Notes: generated from the sequence alone by a model not told the origin. A stretch of 64,000 nucleotides of DNA from CAYWWY01 sp964580185 (GCA_964580185.1 CAZOJQ010000006.1:1-64000), one strand, 5' to 3'. Positions 42,600-51,741 are shown, counted from the first letter of the stretch. Made by a program: numbers and translations.

Positions 42600-45092
42600 A
42601 TGATGCGCTCCATGTTCAGCGGAATCTCGGGGCTCAAGGGATTTCAGCAGGCAATGGACGTCATTGGCAACAATATTGCCAATGTCAATACTGTGGGCTT
42701 CAAGGGAGGACGAACCACCTTCCAGTCCATGATGATGCAAACGATTGTAGGGGCAAAATCCCCGGAAGAAGGAGGGCGCGGTGGGGTTAACGCGCTCCAG
42801 ATCGGTCTGGGAACGATGATGGCCAGTGTCGATGTCCTGATGAGTCAGGGTAGTTTTCAAAACACTGGGAAAAAGACAGATCTGGGCATTCAAGGAGACG
42901 GTTTCTTTGTCCTGAGCGATGGAATTCAGCGGTTCTATTCACGAGCTGGGAACTTTATGCTAGACGAAACGGGTCATTTCGTCCAACCTTCCACTGGTTT
43001 GAAACTCCAGGGTTGGGCCGCGCAAGTCGATCCTCGAACGGGGACCCGATACCTCGATAAAGACAAACCACCATCGAGTATCTTCATTGCCGCAGGACTC
43101 ACAATGCCCGCCAAGGCAACCCAAAACATGTCCATTGGAGGCAACCTCAACTCCGTTGTTGGGATCGAACCGATGACCATTTCCGTTCGAAATCCCAACG
43201 ATCCCACGAAAACCTACAAAGTCCGGTTCACTTTCGAAAAGATTCCCCCATTCGACACCGAACGCCTATTCTCTGGTGGAACGGTAAAATACACCTGGAG
43301 AGCGGAGATTGTGGACTGGAACACGTTCAGTCCCTACGAAATCCCCAAACTCAACAACAACATTGGAATGGTCGAACTCAACCAGTTTGGCCAGGTCCAG
43401 CGGTTCTTACGGTACAGCACGAACACCGCACCCGGTCAAATTGGTGGAGATCTTTTCGATGGAACGATTATCGGTGGAGATGCAGAACGCACTTGGTTCA
43501 ACTATCATCCCACAGGGGGAAGCGCGATTGAAGATGCCGTTGTATCGTTGTTTTCGAATAACAGCGAAGGAATCTTGGACAAAATCATCACCAAAGCCTC
43601 CTTCCGGGCAGAGGAAGGGGTAGATTACGATATCGTACCCGCATTGACCGGAGATGGCCAGACAGTAGCCGTGACGATGCTGAACAATATCCGGCCCGCT
43701 TCCGGGGACTTGGTCCAAGTGGATTATTTTACCCGAGAGGCCGATATTGCTTACACAGGACAAACATCCGTTACCATTCGGGGACCAATCAGCGATCCAA
43801 GTAGTCTGATTGTCTATTCCGTTGACACTGGAGTAGCGACCCCTTTAATTGAAGGCACCGATTGGCGGTACAACTCCAGCACTGGAGTGGTCTCTTTTCT
43901 TTCCGCTCTCCCCGCAGGAACCGACCATATTCGGTTGGAGTATCAGACGCAAGATTCCTTTGTTGGCACGGGCACCACTAGCCAATGGACTCTCAGCAGG
44001 CCTGCAATCCAGATGCCCGGCGGTCCACCGCATATGAATGTGAACATCAACATGAAATTCAATGTAAATGAAGCATCGCGGCGTGTGGAATTCCGAGCTC
44101 CCTACCCGACAGCGGATCCCACCAAATTCCATATTTCATACGCAGATCCCTCTTTGGCCACCGACTTTGACACAATCGATGTGGTGGTAGGAGCGGATGT
44201 CAAAGCCAATATATCCTTCCAAAAGACGGGTGAGATCAAGTTTTACGATCTTAGTGATACACAGAACTTTGTCACTGGTGTCTACGAGTCTCCCCGGTTT
44301 TCCACCGCGACAACCGTATATGACTCATTAGGGAAACCCTACACCATCTATCTGGAGTTTCAAAAACTAAAAACCAACCAATGGGCATGGCGCGCGGTGG
44401 AAGAAAGCGGGATCCCTGTTGAGTATGTAGATGACAGGGAGATTCGATATATCCCCGATCCAAGCGACAATACCTCCATTGTGGGGGGAATCCTGGAATT
44501 CGACGCCTCCGGTAGGATTTCTGCCTACGGGGCCCTACGACAGGATGGCCAAGTAGAAACCGATATCTCCATCATCCGCATCCGGTTTTCCCCGGGAGAG
44601 TTTGTGGATGACGGAGCTGCGCCTCCTCCTGAGGAAGGGGCCGCTCCGGTTTCCGCATTGCTGGATTTCTCAGAACTGGTTCAATTTGCCAGCCCCTTTT
44701 CCGCGACCGTCCGAGAGCAAGATGGGAATGCCATGGGTGTGCTTCAAGCTTTTGCCATCAATAATATCGGACAGGTTGTGGGCACGTTCACAAACGGACG
44801 TTCGGATGTGCTCGCTCAATTGGCCATGGCCATTTTCAACAACCCAGCTGGCTTGATGGATATGGGCAATACGCTCTATTCCGAAAGCGCAAACAGTGGA
44901 ACCGCTCAGATTGGGTTCGCGGGCACCGGGGGACGAGGACTCATTTCCCCAGGCGTGTTGGAAATGTCCAATGTAGACCTTGCCGAGGAATTTACGGGCA
45001 TGGTCATCGTTCAAAGGGCCTTCCAGGCCAACGCCCGGACAATCACGACTGCCGATCAGATTTTGCAGGAATTGGTGAATCTGAAGCGGTAG
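42600..45092 (+). CDS. flgE: Flagellar hook protein FlgE, oversized
   Basis: 830 residues; many FlgE are 400-550. The N-terminal rod/hook domain (MFSGISGLKGFQQAMDVIGNNIANVNTVGFKGGRTTF) and the C-terminal D0 helix (VDLAEEFTGMVIVQRAFQANARTITTADQIL) are canonical. DLGIQGDGFFVLSDG and YDSLGKPYTIYLEF are also family marks. The extra length lies in the middle (about 190-520), with beta-rich sequence and few charged clusters, as expected of surface domains D2-D4. AAAGGAGG ribosome site; terminator directly after. Confidence 0.93.
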   Translation: MMRSMFSGISGLKGFQQAMDVIGNNIANVNTVGFKGGRTTFQSMMMQTIVGAKSPEEGGRGGVNALQIGLGTMMASVDVLMSQGSFQNTGKKTDLGIQGDGFFVLSDGIQRFYSRAGNFMLDETGHFVQPSTGLKLQGWAAQVDPRTGTRYLDKDKPPSSIFIAAGLTMPAKATQNMSIGGNLNSVVGIEPMTISVRNPNDPTKTYKVRFTFEKIPPFDTERLFSGGTVKYTWRAEIVDWNTFSPYEIPKLNNNIGMVELNQFGQVQRFLRYSTNTAPGQIGGDLFDGTIIGGDAERTWFNYHPTGGSAIEDAVVSLFSNNSEGILDKIITKASFRAEEGVDYDIVPALTGDGQTVAVTMLNNIRPASGDLVQVDYFTREADIAYTGQTSVTIRGPISDPSSLIVYSVDTGVATPLIEGTDWRYNSSTGVVSFLSALPAGTDHIRLEYQTQDSFVGTGTTSQWTLSRPAIQMPGGPPHMNVNINMKFNVNEASRRVEFRAPYPTADPTKFHISYADPSLATDFDTIDVVVGADVKANISFQKTGEIKFYDLSDTQNFVTGVYESPRFSTATTVYDSLGKPYTIYLEFQKLKTNQWAWRAVEESGIPVEYVDDREIRYIPDPSDNTSIVGGILEFDASGRISAYGALRQDGQVETDISIIRIRFSPGEFVDDGAAPPPEEGAAPVSALLDFSELVQFASPFSATVREQDGNAMGVLQAFAINNIGQVVGTFTNGRSDVLAQLAMAIFNNPAGLMDMGNTLYSESANSGTAQIGFAGTGGRGLISPGVLEMSNVDLAEEFTGMVIVQRAFQANARTITTADQILQELVNLKR

Positions 45093-45111
45093 TTTTCTTC
45101 CCCATAACGAC

Positions 45112-45148
45112 AAAACCGGAGCGATCGCTGGGTTGCTCCGGTTTTTTT
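45112..45148 (+). terminator. Terminator of the flagellar operon
   Basis: ACCGGAGC (45115-45122), 12-nt loop, GCTCCGGT (45135-45142), then a run of Ts. Confidence 0.9.
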
Positions 45149-45159
45149 CCGGTAAGGAC

Positions 45160-45188
45160 TTGCATTTTCTGGATAATTATGGTAAAAT
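45160..45188 (+). promoter_or_regulatory. Promoter of the tRNA cluster
   Basis: TTGCAT (45160-45165), 17-nt spacer, TAAAAT (45183-45188) preceded by TGG. Confidence 0.75.
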
Positions 45189-45222
45189 CGCCTTGCTCCC
45201 AAAAGAGCAGATCATGACCAGG

Positions 45223-45298
45223 GAGCCGCTAGCTCAGCCGGTAGAGCACGTGACTTTTAATCACGGGGCCGAGGGTTCGAGTCCCTCGCGGCTCACCA
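45223..45298 (+). tRNA. tRNA-Lys (anticodon TTT)
   Basis: 76 nt with encoded CCA. Acceptor GAGCCGC/GCGGCTC, anticodon stem CGTGA/TCACG around loop CTTTTAA, T-arm GAGGG-TTCGAGT-CCCTC. First of three tandem tRNAs. Confidence 0.97.
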
Positions 45299-45306
45299 AT
45301 GATCAC

Positions 45307-45392
45307 GCGAGGGTGGCGGAACTGGCAGACGCGTTGGATTTAGGATCCAATGAGAGATTCTCGTGTGGGTTCAAGTCCCACCTCTCGCACCA
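45307..45392 (+). tRNA. tRNA-Leu (anticodon TAG)
   Basis: 86 nt with encoded CCA and a long class II variable arm (TGAGAGATTCTCG). Anticodon stem TTGGA/TCCAA with loop TTTAGGA. Acceptor GCGAGGG/CTCTCGC with one G-T pair. Confidence 0.97.
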
Positions 45393-45402
45393 AAAAAACC
45401 AT

Positions 45403-45477
45403 GCGGGTGTAGCTCAGTGGTAGAGCACTTGCTTGCCAAGCAAGGGGTCGCGGGTTCGACCCCCGTCTCCCGCTCCA
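45403..45477 (+). tRNA. tRNA-Gly (anticodon GCC)
   Basis: 75 nt with encoded CCA. Anticodon stem CTTGC/GCAAG, loop TTGCCAA. Acceptor GCGGGTG pairs with CTCCCGC except for a T-T opposition at positions 6 and 67. Otherwise standard. Confidence 0.95.
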
Positions 45478-45482
45478 AAAAA

Positions 45483-45506
45483 GGGGAACCGAGGTTCCCC
45501 TTTTTT
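45483..45506 (+). terminator. Terminator of the tRNA cluster
   Basis: GGGGAACC (45483-45490), loop GA, GGTTCCCC (45493-45500), six Ts. Confidence 0.92.
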
Positions 45507-45541
45507 CTTTGTCGTAGCAACCCATACAGGAGGTGAAGAGG

Positions 45542-46060
45542 ATGAAGAAAATCGCAGCAGTCGGATTGCTTCTCGTAGTTATGGTCGTTGTTGGTGTGGC
45601 ATACGATGCCATCACTGACTATCGGCAGATCCGATCCTTTACCTACAAGATCGTCTCGGGCGATGGAGAACTGTACTATGGCATGGAAATCACCCCAAAA
45701 GGCGACCAATACGAACTGAAAACAATTCAGACCCGTTTGGTTCCTGGTCATACGCCGATCGAAATGGATCAAGTGATGGGCTTCTTTTCGGCAGCGTGGA
45801 TCTATGTCATGGTCAACCCCTTTTACACAATGCTTTTGAACCAACTGGATCTGGATACCCCCCAACTCATGCTGATGGGTCTACAGATTCAACGGGGAGA
45901 ACCCCAGCAAGTCGGTCCCTGGACAGGCGAAGCATTTACCCTGATCAACCAAGGGCAAAAGATGCTCACGTGGATTCTGAGCTCCTCCATCGGATTGCCC
46001 CTGAAGACCATCTTCCACCAAGAACAAATCACGATGGAATTGGTCGAATATGTCCAATAA
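45542..46060 (+). CDS. Hypothetical exported protein
   Basis: 172 residues from the ATG after AGGAGGTGAAGAGG; a GTG nine bases earlier lies inside that site. Signal peptide or N-terminal anchor (MKKIAAVGLLLVVMVVVGVAYDA). The rest alternates short strands (RSFTYKIVSGDGELYYGMEITPKGDQYELKTIQTRL) and a hydrophobic central stretch (MGFFSAAWIYVMVNPFYTMLL). I recognise no domain. It is placed between the tRNA terminator and the convergent psuG gene, with no evident promoter of its own. Confidence 0.65.
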   Translation: MKKIAAVGLLLVVMVVVGVAYDAITDYRQIRSFTYKIVSGDGELYYGMEITPKGDQYELKTIQTRLVPGHTPIEMDQVMGFFSAAWIYVMVNPFYTMLLNQLDLDTPQLMLMGLQIQRGEPQQVGPWTGEAFTLINQGQKMLTWILSSSIGLPLKTIFHQEQITMELVEYVQ

Positions 46061-46063
46061 CCC

Positions 46064-47014
46064 TTAAAAACCAACTTTCGGGAATTGTTCCGCCCGGAGT
46101 GATTCGGAGATGGCATATGCGATCTCTCCTGCCACCTTCGCATTTTCGATAAGTAGGGAAATATTGGCCTTCATACTTGCCCCCTGAGATAGTTCTTTCA
46201 CGCGCCGAAGCAGGAAAGGGGTAACCGCTTTCCCATCGATGCCTTGGTCCTTTGCTTCTTGGATTGCCTGGTTGATTATCGGGTCCATCACGACGCTGGG
46301 AATCTCGTCTTCTTGGGGGACCGGGTTTGCCACCAATATCGATCCGTCAATCCCGATATAATGTTTGGCATGATAGATCTGCGCGACCTCCTGGGCGTTT
46401 TCCACTCGGTGTTCGAGCCGTATGTCAGAAGACGCGCTGTAAAAGGCGGGAAAGAAACCTGTACGGTATCCGAGTGTCAGGATGCCCAAAGTTTCCAGCA
46501 TCTCCAGAGTTTTGGGTAAATCAAGAACCGATTTGGCCCCTGAAGCCACTACCACCATCGGTATGCGCGAGAGGGTCGCAAGATCATGAGACACGTCGAA
46601 CGTTTCAAGGTAGTTTCGGTGGACACCACCGATTCCGCCTGTAGCAAACACATTGATCTTTGCCAGATGGGCCAACCATGCTGTAGCGCTGACTGTTGTC
46701 GCGCCATTCATCTTTTTCCCCACTACAAAGGAGATATCGCACGCATTCACTTTCATGAACGAGGAAGCATCATGGGCTACACGCTCCAACTCATGGTCCA
46801 AGAGCCCGATCTTACACACGCCATCCAACACCGCAACCGTCGCCGGGATCGATCCGGAACGGGCAACCGCCTTTTGCATCTTGGAAGCCACTTCCAGGTT
46901 TTGGGGAAAGGGCAATCCATGCGCGATTAATGTGGATTCCAGCGCCACGACGGGTTTCCCCGATTGGATGGCGTGCTCCACAAAAGGTGATACTTCAAAA
47001 AAACCGTTCTTCAT
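46064..47014 (-). CDS. psuG: Pseudouridine-5'-phosphate glycosidase
   Basis: Cleaves pseudouridine 5'-phosphate reversibly to ribose 5-phosphate and uracil. 316 residues from the ATG 6 nt after AGGAGG. Signatures: VVALESTLIAHGLPFPQN (about 23-40), the catalytic-lysine region with KKMNGATTVSAT, FATGGIGGVHR, and VASGAKSVLDLPKTLEMLETLG, with the final LLIENAKVAGEIA. It starts 13 nt after the upstream PfkB kinase gene, the usual partner (PsuK) in pseudouridine breakdown. Confidence 0.95.
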   Translation of the reverse strand: MKNGFFEVSPFVEHAIQSGKPVVALESTLIAHGLPFPQNLEVASKMQKAVARSGSIPATVAVLDGVCKIGLLDHELERVAHDASSFMKVNACDISFVVGKKMNGATTVSATAWLAHLAKINVFATGGIGGVHRNYLETFDVSHDLATLSRIPMVVVASGAKSVLDLPKTLEMLETLGILTLGYRTGFFPAFYSASSDIRLEHRVENAQEVAQIYHAKHYIGIDGSILVANPVPQEDEIPSVVMDPIINQAIQEAKDQGIDGKAVTPFLLRRVKELSQGASMKANISLLIENAKVAGEIAYAISESLRAEQFPKVGF

Positions 47015-47026
47015 CACATTCCTCCT

Positions 47027-47941
47027 CTATTCGTTGAACCGATTCATCATATGATTCCGGGCTGTTTGATTTCCCATGGCCATACAACCCCCCCAAGAAG
47101 ATCCTTGGGCTGCTTCTGCCAAAAAACCGCCGTTGAAGGAATCCCCTGCGCCCGTGGTATCGTGAGGGGTTGGATCAATTGGTTCTGTGGGCGTATACCA
47201 CTTTTGATCCCTTGTAAACACAGCGGCCCCTTTTGATCCTTTTTTCAGTACAACTACCTCACATCCCACTTTCAAAACCTTTTGGGCAGCTTGCTCTTCA
47301 TCACTGGTACCCGTTACCATTTCCAATTCCATTTCGTTTGGCATAAAGATTTCCACCGAAGGAAGGATCTCCCACAATCGTTCAGGAACCTGAATCACCG
47401 GAAGAGGTCCAGGATCCAAAGAAATACGCATCCCTCCCGTTTGAGCCTGTTGGACAATGGATTGGATCATTCGGAATTGATCGCTCTCAAGCAGCGAATA
47501 CCCAGAGAGATGCAGAAGACCACCGGGCCCATTCCAACGATTGAAGGAAGCGTCGAGTTCTGGAAGCGTTCCGGTCCCCCGGCAACTGTACATGGTCCTC
47601 TGCCCTTGCTCCGAAACCACAATGGTCATACTGCCCGTTTTGGATCCCGGAGATATCTCCAAACCTGGTAGATTACACCCCATACGCTCCAATTCTTCCC
47701 GAATCCAGCGTCCATAGAGGTCTTCGCCAATCTGGGAGAGCAAGGCTGTTGAACATCCCAACCGATGACACCATAGGGCGGTCGTAAACGAAGACCCCCC
47801 AACGCGAAAGAAGGAAGCCGCTTTCACTTCGCTTCCTTCCTTGGGATAGACAGGAACATATAGAAGAATATCGATCAACGTGTCTCCGACGACAACGACC
47901 TGGGGTCTCGGAGTTGAGAATGGTTCATTGCTCGGGTTCAT
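47027..47941 (-). CDS. PfkB-family sugar/nucleoside kinase, probable pseudouridine kinase
   Basis: 304 residues from MNPSNEP. Ribokinase fold: VVVGDTLIDILLYV near residue 15, GGSSFTTALWCHRLGC, LLSQIGEDLYG, PNEMELEMVTG, and the ATP/anion motif DTTGAGDSFNGGFL with the catalytic Asp. Immediate pairing with psuG suggests it phosphorylates pseudouridine, although other PfkB substrates cannot be excluded from sequence. A minus-strand TGA-TATAAT (47976-47984) lies just upstream, inside the end of dus. Confidence 0.8.
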   Translation of the reverse strand: MNPSNEPFSTPRPQVVVVGDTLIDILLYVPVYPKEGSEVKAASFFRVGGSSFTTALWCHRLGCSTALLSQIGEDLYGRWIREELERMGCNLPGLEISPGSKTGSMTIVVSEQGQRTMYSCRGTGTLPELDASFNRWNGPGGLLHLSGYSLLESDQFRMIQSIVQQAQTGGMRISLDPGPLPVIQVPERLWEILPSVEIFMPNEMELEMVTGTSDEEQAAQKVLKVGCEVVVLKKGSKGAAVFTRDQKWYTPTEPIDPTPHDTTGAGDSFNGGFLAEAAQGSSWGGCMAMGNQTARNHMMNRFNE

Positions 47942-47975
47942 CCGTACCTTCTTCCCAAAAATGAATTTCCAAAGT

Positions 47976-47984
47976 ATTATATCA
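47976..47984 (-). promoter_or_regulatory. Possible internal promoter for pfkB-psuG
   Basis: TGA-TATAAT on the minus strand, 35 nt before the kinase start and overlapping the last codon of dus. No -35. Confidence 0.45.
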
Positions 47985-49016
47985 CAACAATGGGAAGTCA
48001 CTGCTCCCTTCGCGTCCGAAACCGAATTCCAACAGCCTGAGAAACCGATCCTGAAAGGTTTGCCAATCGGTCATACGCATCAATTCATTTCGTTCATGTC
48101 GGATATCCGAAAGAAACCGAGAATACGGGGCAACCCATTTTTTAAACTGGGCAAGTGCTCTACTCGCCCCATAGCTCTGGTCGGTCAATTGCATATGCCT
48201 TTGGACCGTTCGAATCCGTTCTTCGCTGGTGATCATCGAAGCGTCGCTTTCTTGAGCACCATTCTTCTGAGCGCCACTTCGCAACCCAGACCATTCTCCA
48301 CAAAGGGCATGGGTCTGAGGGAATATCCAAGGATTTCCCATCATTCCCCGGGCAAACAGAACTCCTTGTATCTTTGGATCTTGAAGACGGTCCACAGCCT
48401 GGTATACTGTAAAGACGTCCCCGCTCCAATGAATTGGGATCCGCAGCGATGGAGAAAGCAGACGCAATGCAGCAAGATCGGCTTGGCCAGAATATCCTTG
48501 TTCGACGGTTCTTCCGTGAAGCGTAAACCAATCGGCTCCTTCCTCCTGAGCAATCATTCCGATTTCGGGGAAATTGATCACTTTTCTCCATCCAAGGCGG
48601 GTCTTGATCGATAAAGTCTTTTTGCAATCCGAAAGGATCGGGCGCATTTCTCGGATCATCCTCCGAATCCGTTCTGGATCGTTCATAAGGGCTGATCCGG
48701 ATCCGGTTTTGATCACCTTCCGCACAGGACATCCCGCGTTGATGTCAAAACCGATTACTTTTGGGCATTGTTCCATGATTCGTACGCAAGCTTGCGCCAT
48801 TGCTCTGGGTTCTGACCCAAACAGTTGGACCACTACCGCTTCATCCGATTTCGGAAGCATCTCAATTGTTCGCGTATTTCTCATGCAGACAGCTTTAGCG
48901 CTGATCATTTCCGTATAAATCAGCTGTGCGGAATCCCCTGCTACTTCTCTCACCAATTGCCGCCATGGATAGTCTGTAACCCCAGCCATAGGAGCGGATA
49001 TAAGCATTGGCTTCAA
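47982..49016 (-). CDS. dus: tRNA-dihydrouridine synthase
   Basis: Flavoenzyme reducing uridine to dihydrouridine in tRNA. 344 residues from a TTG that overlaps the upstream kinase stop and follows GAGGGATCGGA. Signatures: APMAGVTDYPWRQL (8-21), YTEMISAKAV, VVQLFGSEP, GFDINAGCPVRKV with the catalytic cysteine, KTGSGSALM, SIKTRLGW, FTLHGRT, and GVLFARGMMGNPWIF. The C-terminal helical domain is present. Confidence 0.94.
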   Translation of the reverse strand: MKPMLISAPMAGVTDYPWRQLVREVAGDSAQLIYTEMISAKAVCMRNTRTIEMLPKSDEAVVVQLFGSEPRAMAQACVRIMEQCPKVIGFDINAGCPVRKVIKTGSGSALMNDPERIRRMIREMRPILSDCKKTLSIKTRLGWRKVINFPEIGMIAQEEGADWFTLHGRTVEQGYSGQADLAALRLLSPSLRIPIHWSGDVFTVYQAVDRLQDPKIQGVLFARGMMGNPWIFPQTHALCGEWSGLRSGAQKNGAQESDASMITSEERIRTVQRHMQLTDQSYGASRALAQFKKWVAPYSRFLSDIRHERNELMRMTDWQTFQDRFLRLLEFGFGREGSSDFPLL

Positions 49017-49888
49017 TCCGATCCCTCAGATCTACTTCGACTTTCTGCCCCGTGCCAGATCGGTTTATTGGGTGAGAAGGCCAAAAGAGAGGGAATGAAC
49101 CGTTTGGGGAAGAACGAATGCTCCATTGCCCGATGCCCTCCGAACAATGCGATTGCTTTGGAGCTGCTTCCGGGGATTTGACACGCGATTTCCGAAAGGC
49201 GAACCGCTTCTTTTACAATCCACTCTTTTTCTATCTTTCGAATGATTCCATCGACAACGACCGCATCAAACAGGTCCCCTGCCCCAACAGTGTACGGCAA
49301 CGCTTCTCCAGAACCCGCAACGGTGACCGCTCCCCACCGAGCTCCGAATGCCCCCATTTTGACGATGTCGCAGGATCTAGACCGGCATTCATCCTCATTT
49401 CCGATCCATAGAGTCGGCCGGTTGCCTTTTGGAGATTCCGCCATACCAAGCGGACCCCGATCCACAACCAAGCATTCCCACGGAACCTGAATGACTTCTG
49501 AAAAAACGGTATGGCTGATTTCGGTGGGAAGCGCCAACGCGAACGCGGATTGCGGTCCATCCACTTTTGGGAAGTTTTGAGCCTCTTTGGGCGGTATCCG
49601 CACGGATATGGCTTTTTGCATCTTTGAAACAAACAAACCTGTAGCCCCATCTGTCCATTGCAGACCGGATCGATCCATGCCCAGGGTTTCAAGGAAACGG
49701 GCGATTCCATGACCGGCTGAATCTGCCCCAACAACAGCGTGAAACCGCACACGATGGCCCAGGAAATGGAGGGCTGTCGCAATATTCAATCCGCTCCCTC
49801 CGGGCATATCCCAAATTTCCTTTGAATGGATCGTCCGAGATTCAATGAACAGGTCCCAAAAAGCCGCGCCAAAAACATGAACATCCAC
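49013..49888 (-). CDS. PfkB-family carbohydrate/nucleoside kinase
   Basis: 291 residues, starting at a GTG that shares one base with the wecB stop. Ribokinase-family marks: GGSGLNIATALHFLGHRV (30-47), VVGADSAGHGIARFLETLG, and the C-terminal PYTVGAGDLFDAVVVDG with the catalytic Asp. It lacks an obvious canonical NxxE motif (IGNEDECRSRS may be its equivalent). It is divergent from the other PfkB in the same operon, so the substrates probably differ. The last ~25 residues are a polar tail. Confidence 0.82.
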   Translation of the reverse strand: MDVHVFGAAFWDLFIESRTIHSKEIWDMPGGSGLNIATALHFLGHRVRFHAVVGADSAGHGIARFLETLGMDRSGLQWTDGATGLFVSKMQKAISVRIPPKEAQNFPKVDGPQSAFALALPTEISHTVFSEVIQVPWECLVVDRGPLGMAESPKGNRPTLWIGNEDECRSRSCDIVKMGAFGARWGAVTVAGSGEALPYTVGAGDLFDAVVVDGIIRKIEKEWIVKEAVRLSEIACQIPGSSSKAIALFGGHRAMEHSFFPKRFIPSLLAFSPNKPIWHGAESRSRSEGSD

Positions 49889-50997
49889 TAGATCTGCTCC
49901 TTCAGGATTTGCGCGATCTGAATCGAAGCGGTTCCGTCTCCATACGGATTGCGCGCTTGGGCCATCCGCTCATATCGAGCCCGATTATGGATCAGTTCTA
50001 CCGCATGTTCATAAACCCTTTCTTCGTCGGTGCCGACTAAGGAAACCGCTCCGGAAGATACGGCTTCAGGCCGTTCTGTGCAAGAACGAAGGAGCAACAC
50101 CGGTTTCCCAAGCCAAGGCGCTTCTTCCTGGAGCCCGCCGGAATCGCTCATGATGAAAAGAGCCCCTTGCATCCACGCGACAAAATCAAAGTACCCTACA
50201 GGATCGGTCAAGCGAACACGGGGATGTTCCTCCAGGGCAGGCATTACGACTTCTCGCACTGCAGGATTGGGATGGACGGGAAAGAGCAGGTGCAGATCTT
50301 CGTTCTCATACAGAATGCGTTTCACCGCAGATATGACGGTTTTCATCGGGGTGCCCCAGTTTTCTCTTCGGTGCATGGTCATCAGAATGTAGGGTTTCCC
50401 GGAAAGCCCCAACGATTCTCGCTTTTTCTGCAACTGTTCCGAATATCGTGTAGTAACCCAAACCAAGGCATCGATCACGGTATTTCCGGTCAAGAAAATG
50501 GATTTGGGATCGATCCCTTCCTTTTGAAGATTATCGACTGCATTGAGTGTGGGCGCAAAATGAAGGGTAGCGATATGGGCCGTCAGCTTTCGATTGATCT
50601 CCTCAGGGAAGGGATTGGCTGGATCGTTGGAGCGCAACCCAGCTTCGACATGGCCCACAGGTATCCGGTGATAAAAGGCCGACAAGGCTCCAATCATACA
50701 TGAAGTCGTGTCTCCATGGACCAAAATGGCATCCAATGGATGGGCATTCAGCAGAAGGTCCAGTCGTTCCGCCAAACGGGCCGTTAATGCCCCCAAAGAC
50801 TGGCGGGGTTCCATCACATCCAGATCATGATCGGCCTTTAGGTGAAACAAGCGTAAGACTTGATCCAACATCTCCCGATGCTGAGCGGTCGCGATCAGGC
50901 ATGGCGTAATCCCCCGATCGACGAGCGCATGATATACGGGTGCCATTTTGACCGCATCCGGTCGCGTTCCGAATAGTAAACCCACTTTTTTTGCCAT
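49888..50997 (-). CDS. wecB: UDP-N-acetylglucosamine 2-epimerase (non-hydrolysing)
   Basis: Interconverts UDP-GlcNAc and UDP-ManNAc for surface polysaccharide synthesis. 369 residues from the ATG after GAGGGGGG. Conserved segments: LLFGTRPDAVKMAPV (Asp where Glu is usual), VHGDTTSCM, HVEAGLRSNDPANPFPEEINR, TMHRRENWG, PVHPNPAVRE, SDSGGLQEEAPWLGKPVLLLR and TERPEAV. First gene of the five-gene minus-strand operon. No other polysaccharide gene is nearby. Confidence 0.95.
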   Translation of the reverse strand: MAKKVGLLFGTRPDAVKMAPVYHALVDRGITPCLIATAQHREMLDQVLRLFHLKADHDLDVMEPRQSLGALTARLAERLDLLLNAHPLDAILVHGDTTSCMIGALSAFYHRIPVGHVEAGLRSNDPANPFPEEINRKLTAHIATLHFAPTLNAVDNLQKEGIDPKSIFLTGNTVIDALVWVTTRYSEQLQKKRESLGLSGKPYILMTMHRRENWGTPMKTVISAVKRILYENEDLHLLFPVHPNPAVREVVMPALEEHPRVRLTDPVGYFDFVAWMQGALFIMSDSGGLQEEAPWLGKPVLLLRSCTERPEAVSSGAVSLVGTDEERVYEHAVELIHNRARYERMAQARNPYGDGTASIQIAQILKEQI

Positions 50998-51063
50998 ATT
51001 CGCCCCCCTCAATCAGAAAAGGAAACAAAACCCCGCATTTGCCCCATCGAACAAAGATGGATA

Positions 51064-51072
51064 TGGTATAAT
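51064..51072 (+). promoter_or_regulatory. Extended -10 promoter of the HPP gene
   Basis: TGG-TATAAT, 28 nt before the GTG start; no convincing -35. It lies in the divergent gap with wecB. Confidence 0.6.
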
Positions 51073-51099
51073 CGCTCATCCGCGCAGAGGTGGTCTGAC

Positions 51100-51603
51100 G
51101 TGAAATGGTTGGATGAGAAGTTTCTGAAACACCCCAAACAATACCTGGGACAATCTCTGTTAATGATCATCAGTTTCTTTCTGATCCTGTTCGCCTTGGA
51201 TCTCTTCACAGAGGGGATTGTTATCGCGTCCCTTGGAGCCAGCGGTTTTATTGCGTTCACTGGGCCTCATACCCATTCATCCCATCCTCGTTTTCTGGTG
51301 GGTGGATACCTTACGGGCATTTTCACTGCCTTTTTGTGTACTCAACTTATAAACAGCCTTCGGATGGTCCCATTTGAAGCGCTTCATCAGAATGGAATCG
51401 CCCTTGCAGGAGCGCTGGCAGTTGGAGGATCGATGTTTCTGATGGTCGTCTTCAATACCGAACACCCCCCAGCCTCAGCGCTGGCATTGGGTTTGGTTAT
51501 CGATGGGTTCCCACCCACGACCGCCTTGATTGCGTTCATCACGATCGTCCTTCTCGCTCTCACCAAGCACATCCTCAAACCGTACATGATCAATCTGCTC
51601 TAA
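51100..51603 (+). CDS. HPP-family membrane protein
   Basis: 167 residues from a GTG after GAGGTGG. Four or five hydrophobic helices (about 17-37, 42-60, 66-88, 98-118, 134-156). The family motif EHPPASALALG sits near residue 127, and the loop GASGFIAFTGPHTHSSHPR matches the usual GASAVLLFGxPxSPxAQPR region. Some HPP proteins have been linked to nitrite transport in chloroplasts and cyanobacteria; the role here is unknown. Monocistronic. Confidence 0.85.
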   Translation: MKWLDEKFLKHPKQYLGQSLLMIISFFLILFALDLFTEGIVIASLGASGFIAFTGPHTHSSHPRFLVGGYLTGIFTAFLCTQLINSLRMVPFEALHQNGIALAGALAVGGSMFLMVVFNTEHPPASALALGLVIDGFPPTTALIAFITIVLLALTKHILKPYMINLL

Positions 51604-51741
51604 ATCCTCAATCATTATACCATTTTCCTCATTCGATGGGTATCGGTTCGATGTTTTGCAAAACCGATGCATTTGGATACGGATACGGAAGAAAAATGGG
51701 AGTAATTGATAGAGAAGGGGGAAATTCTCCGAAATCCTCGA

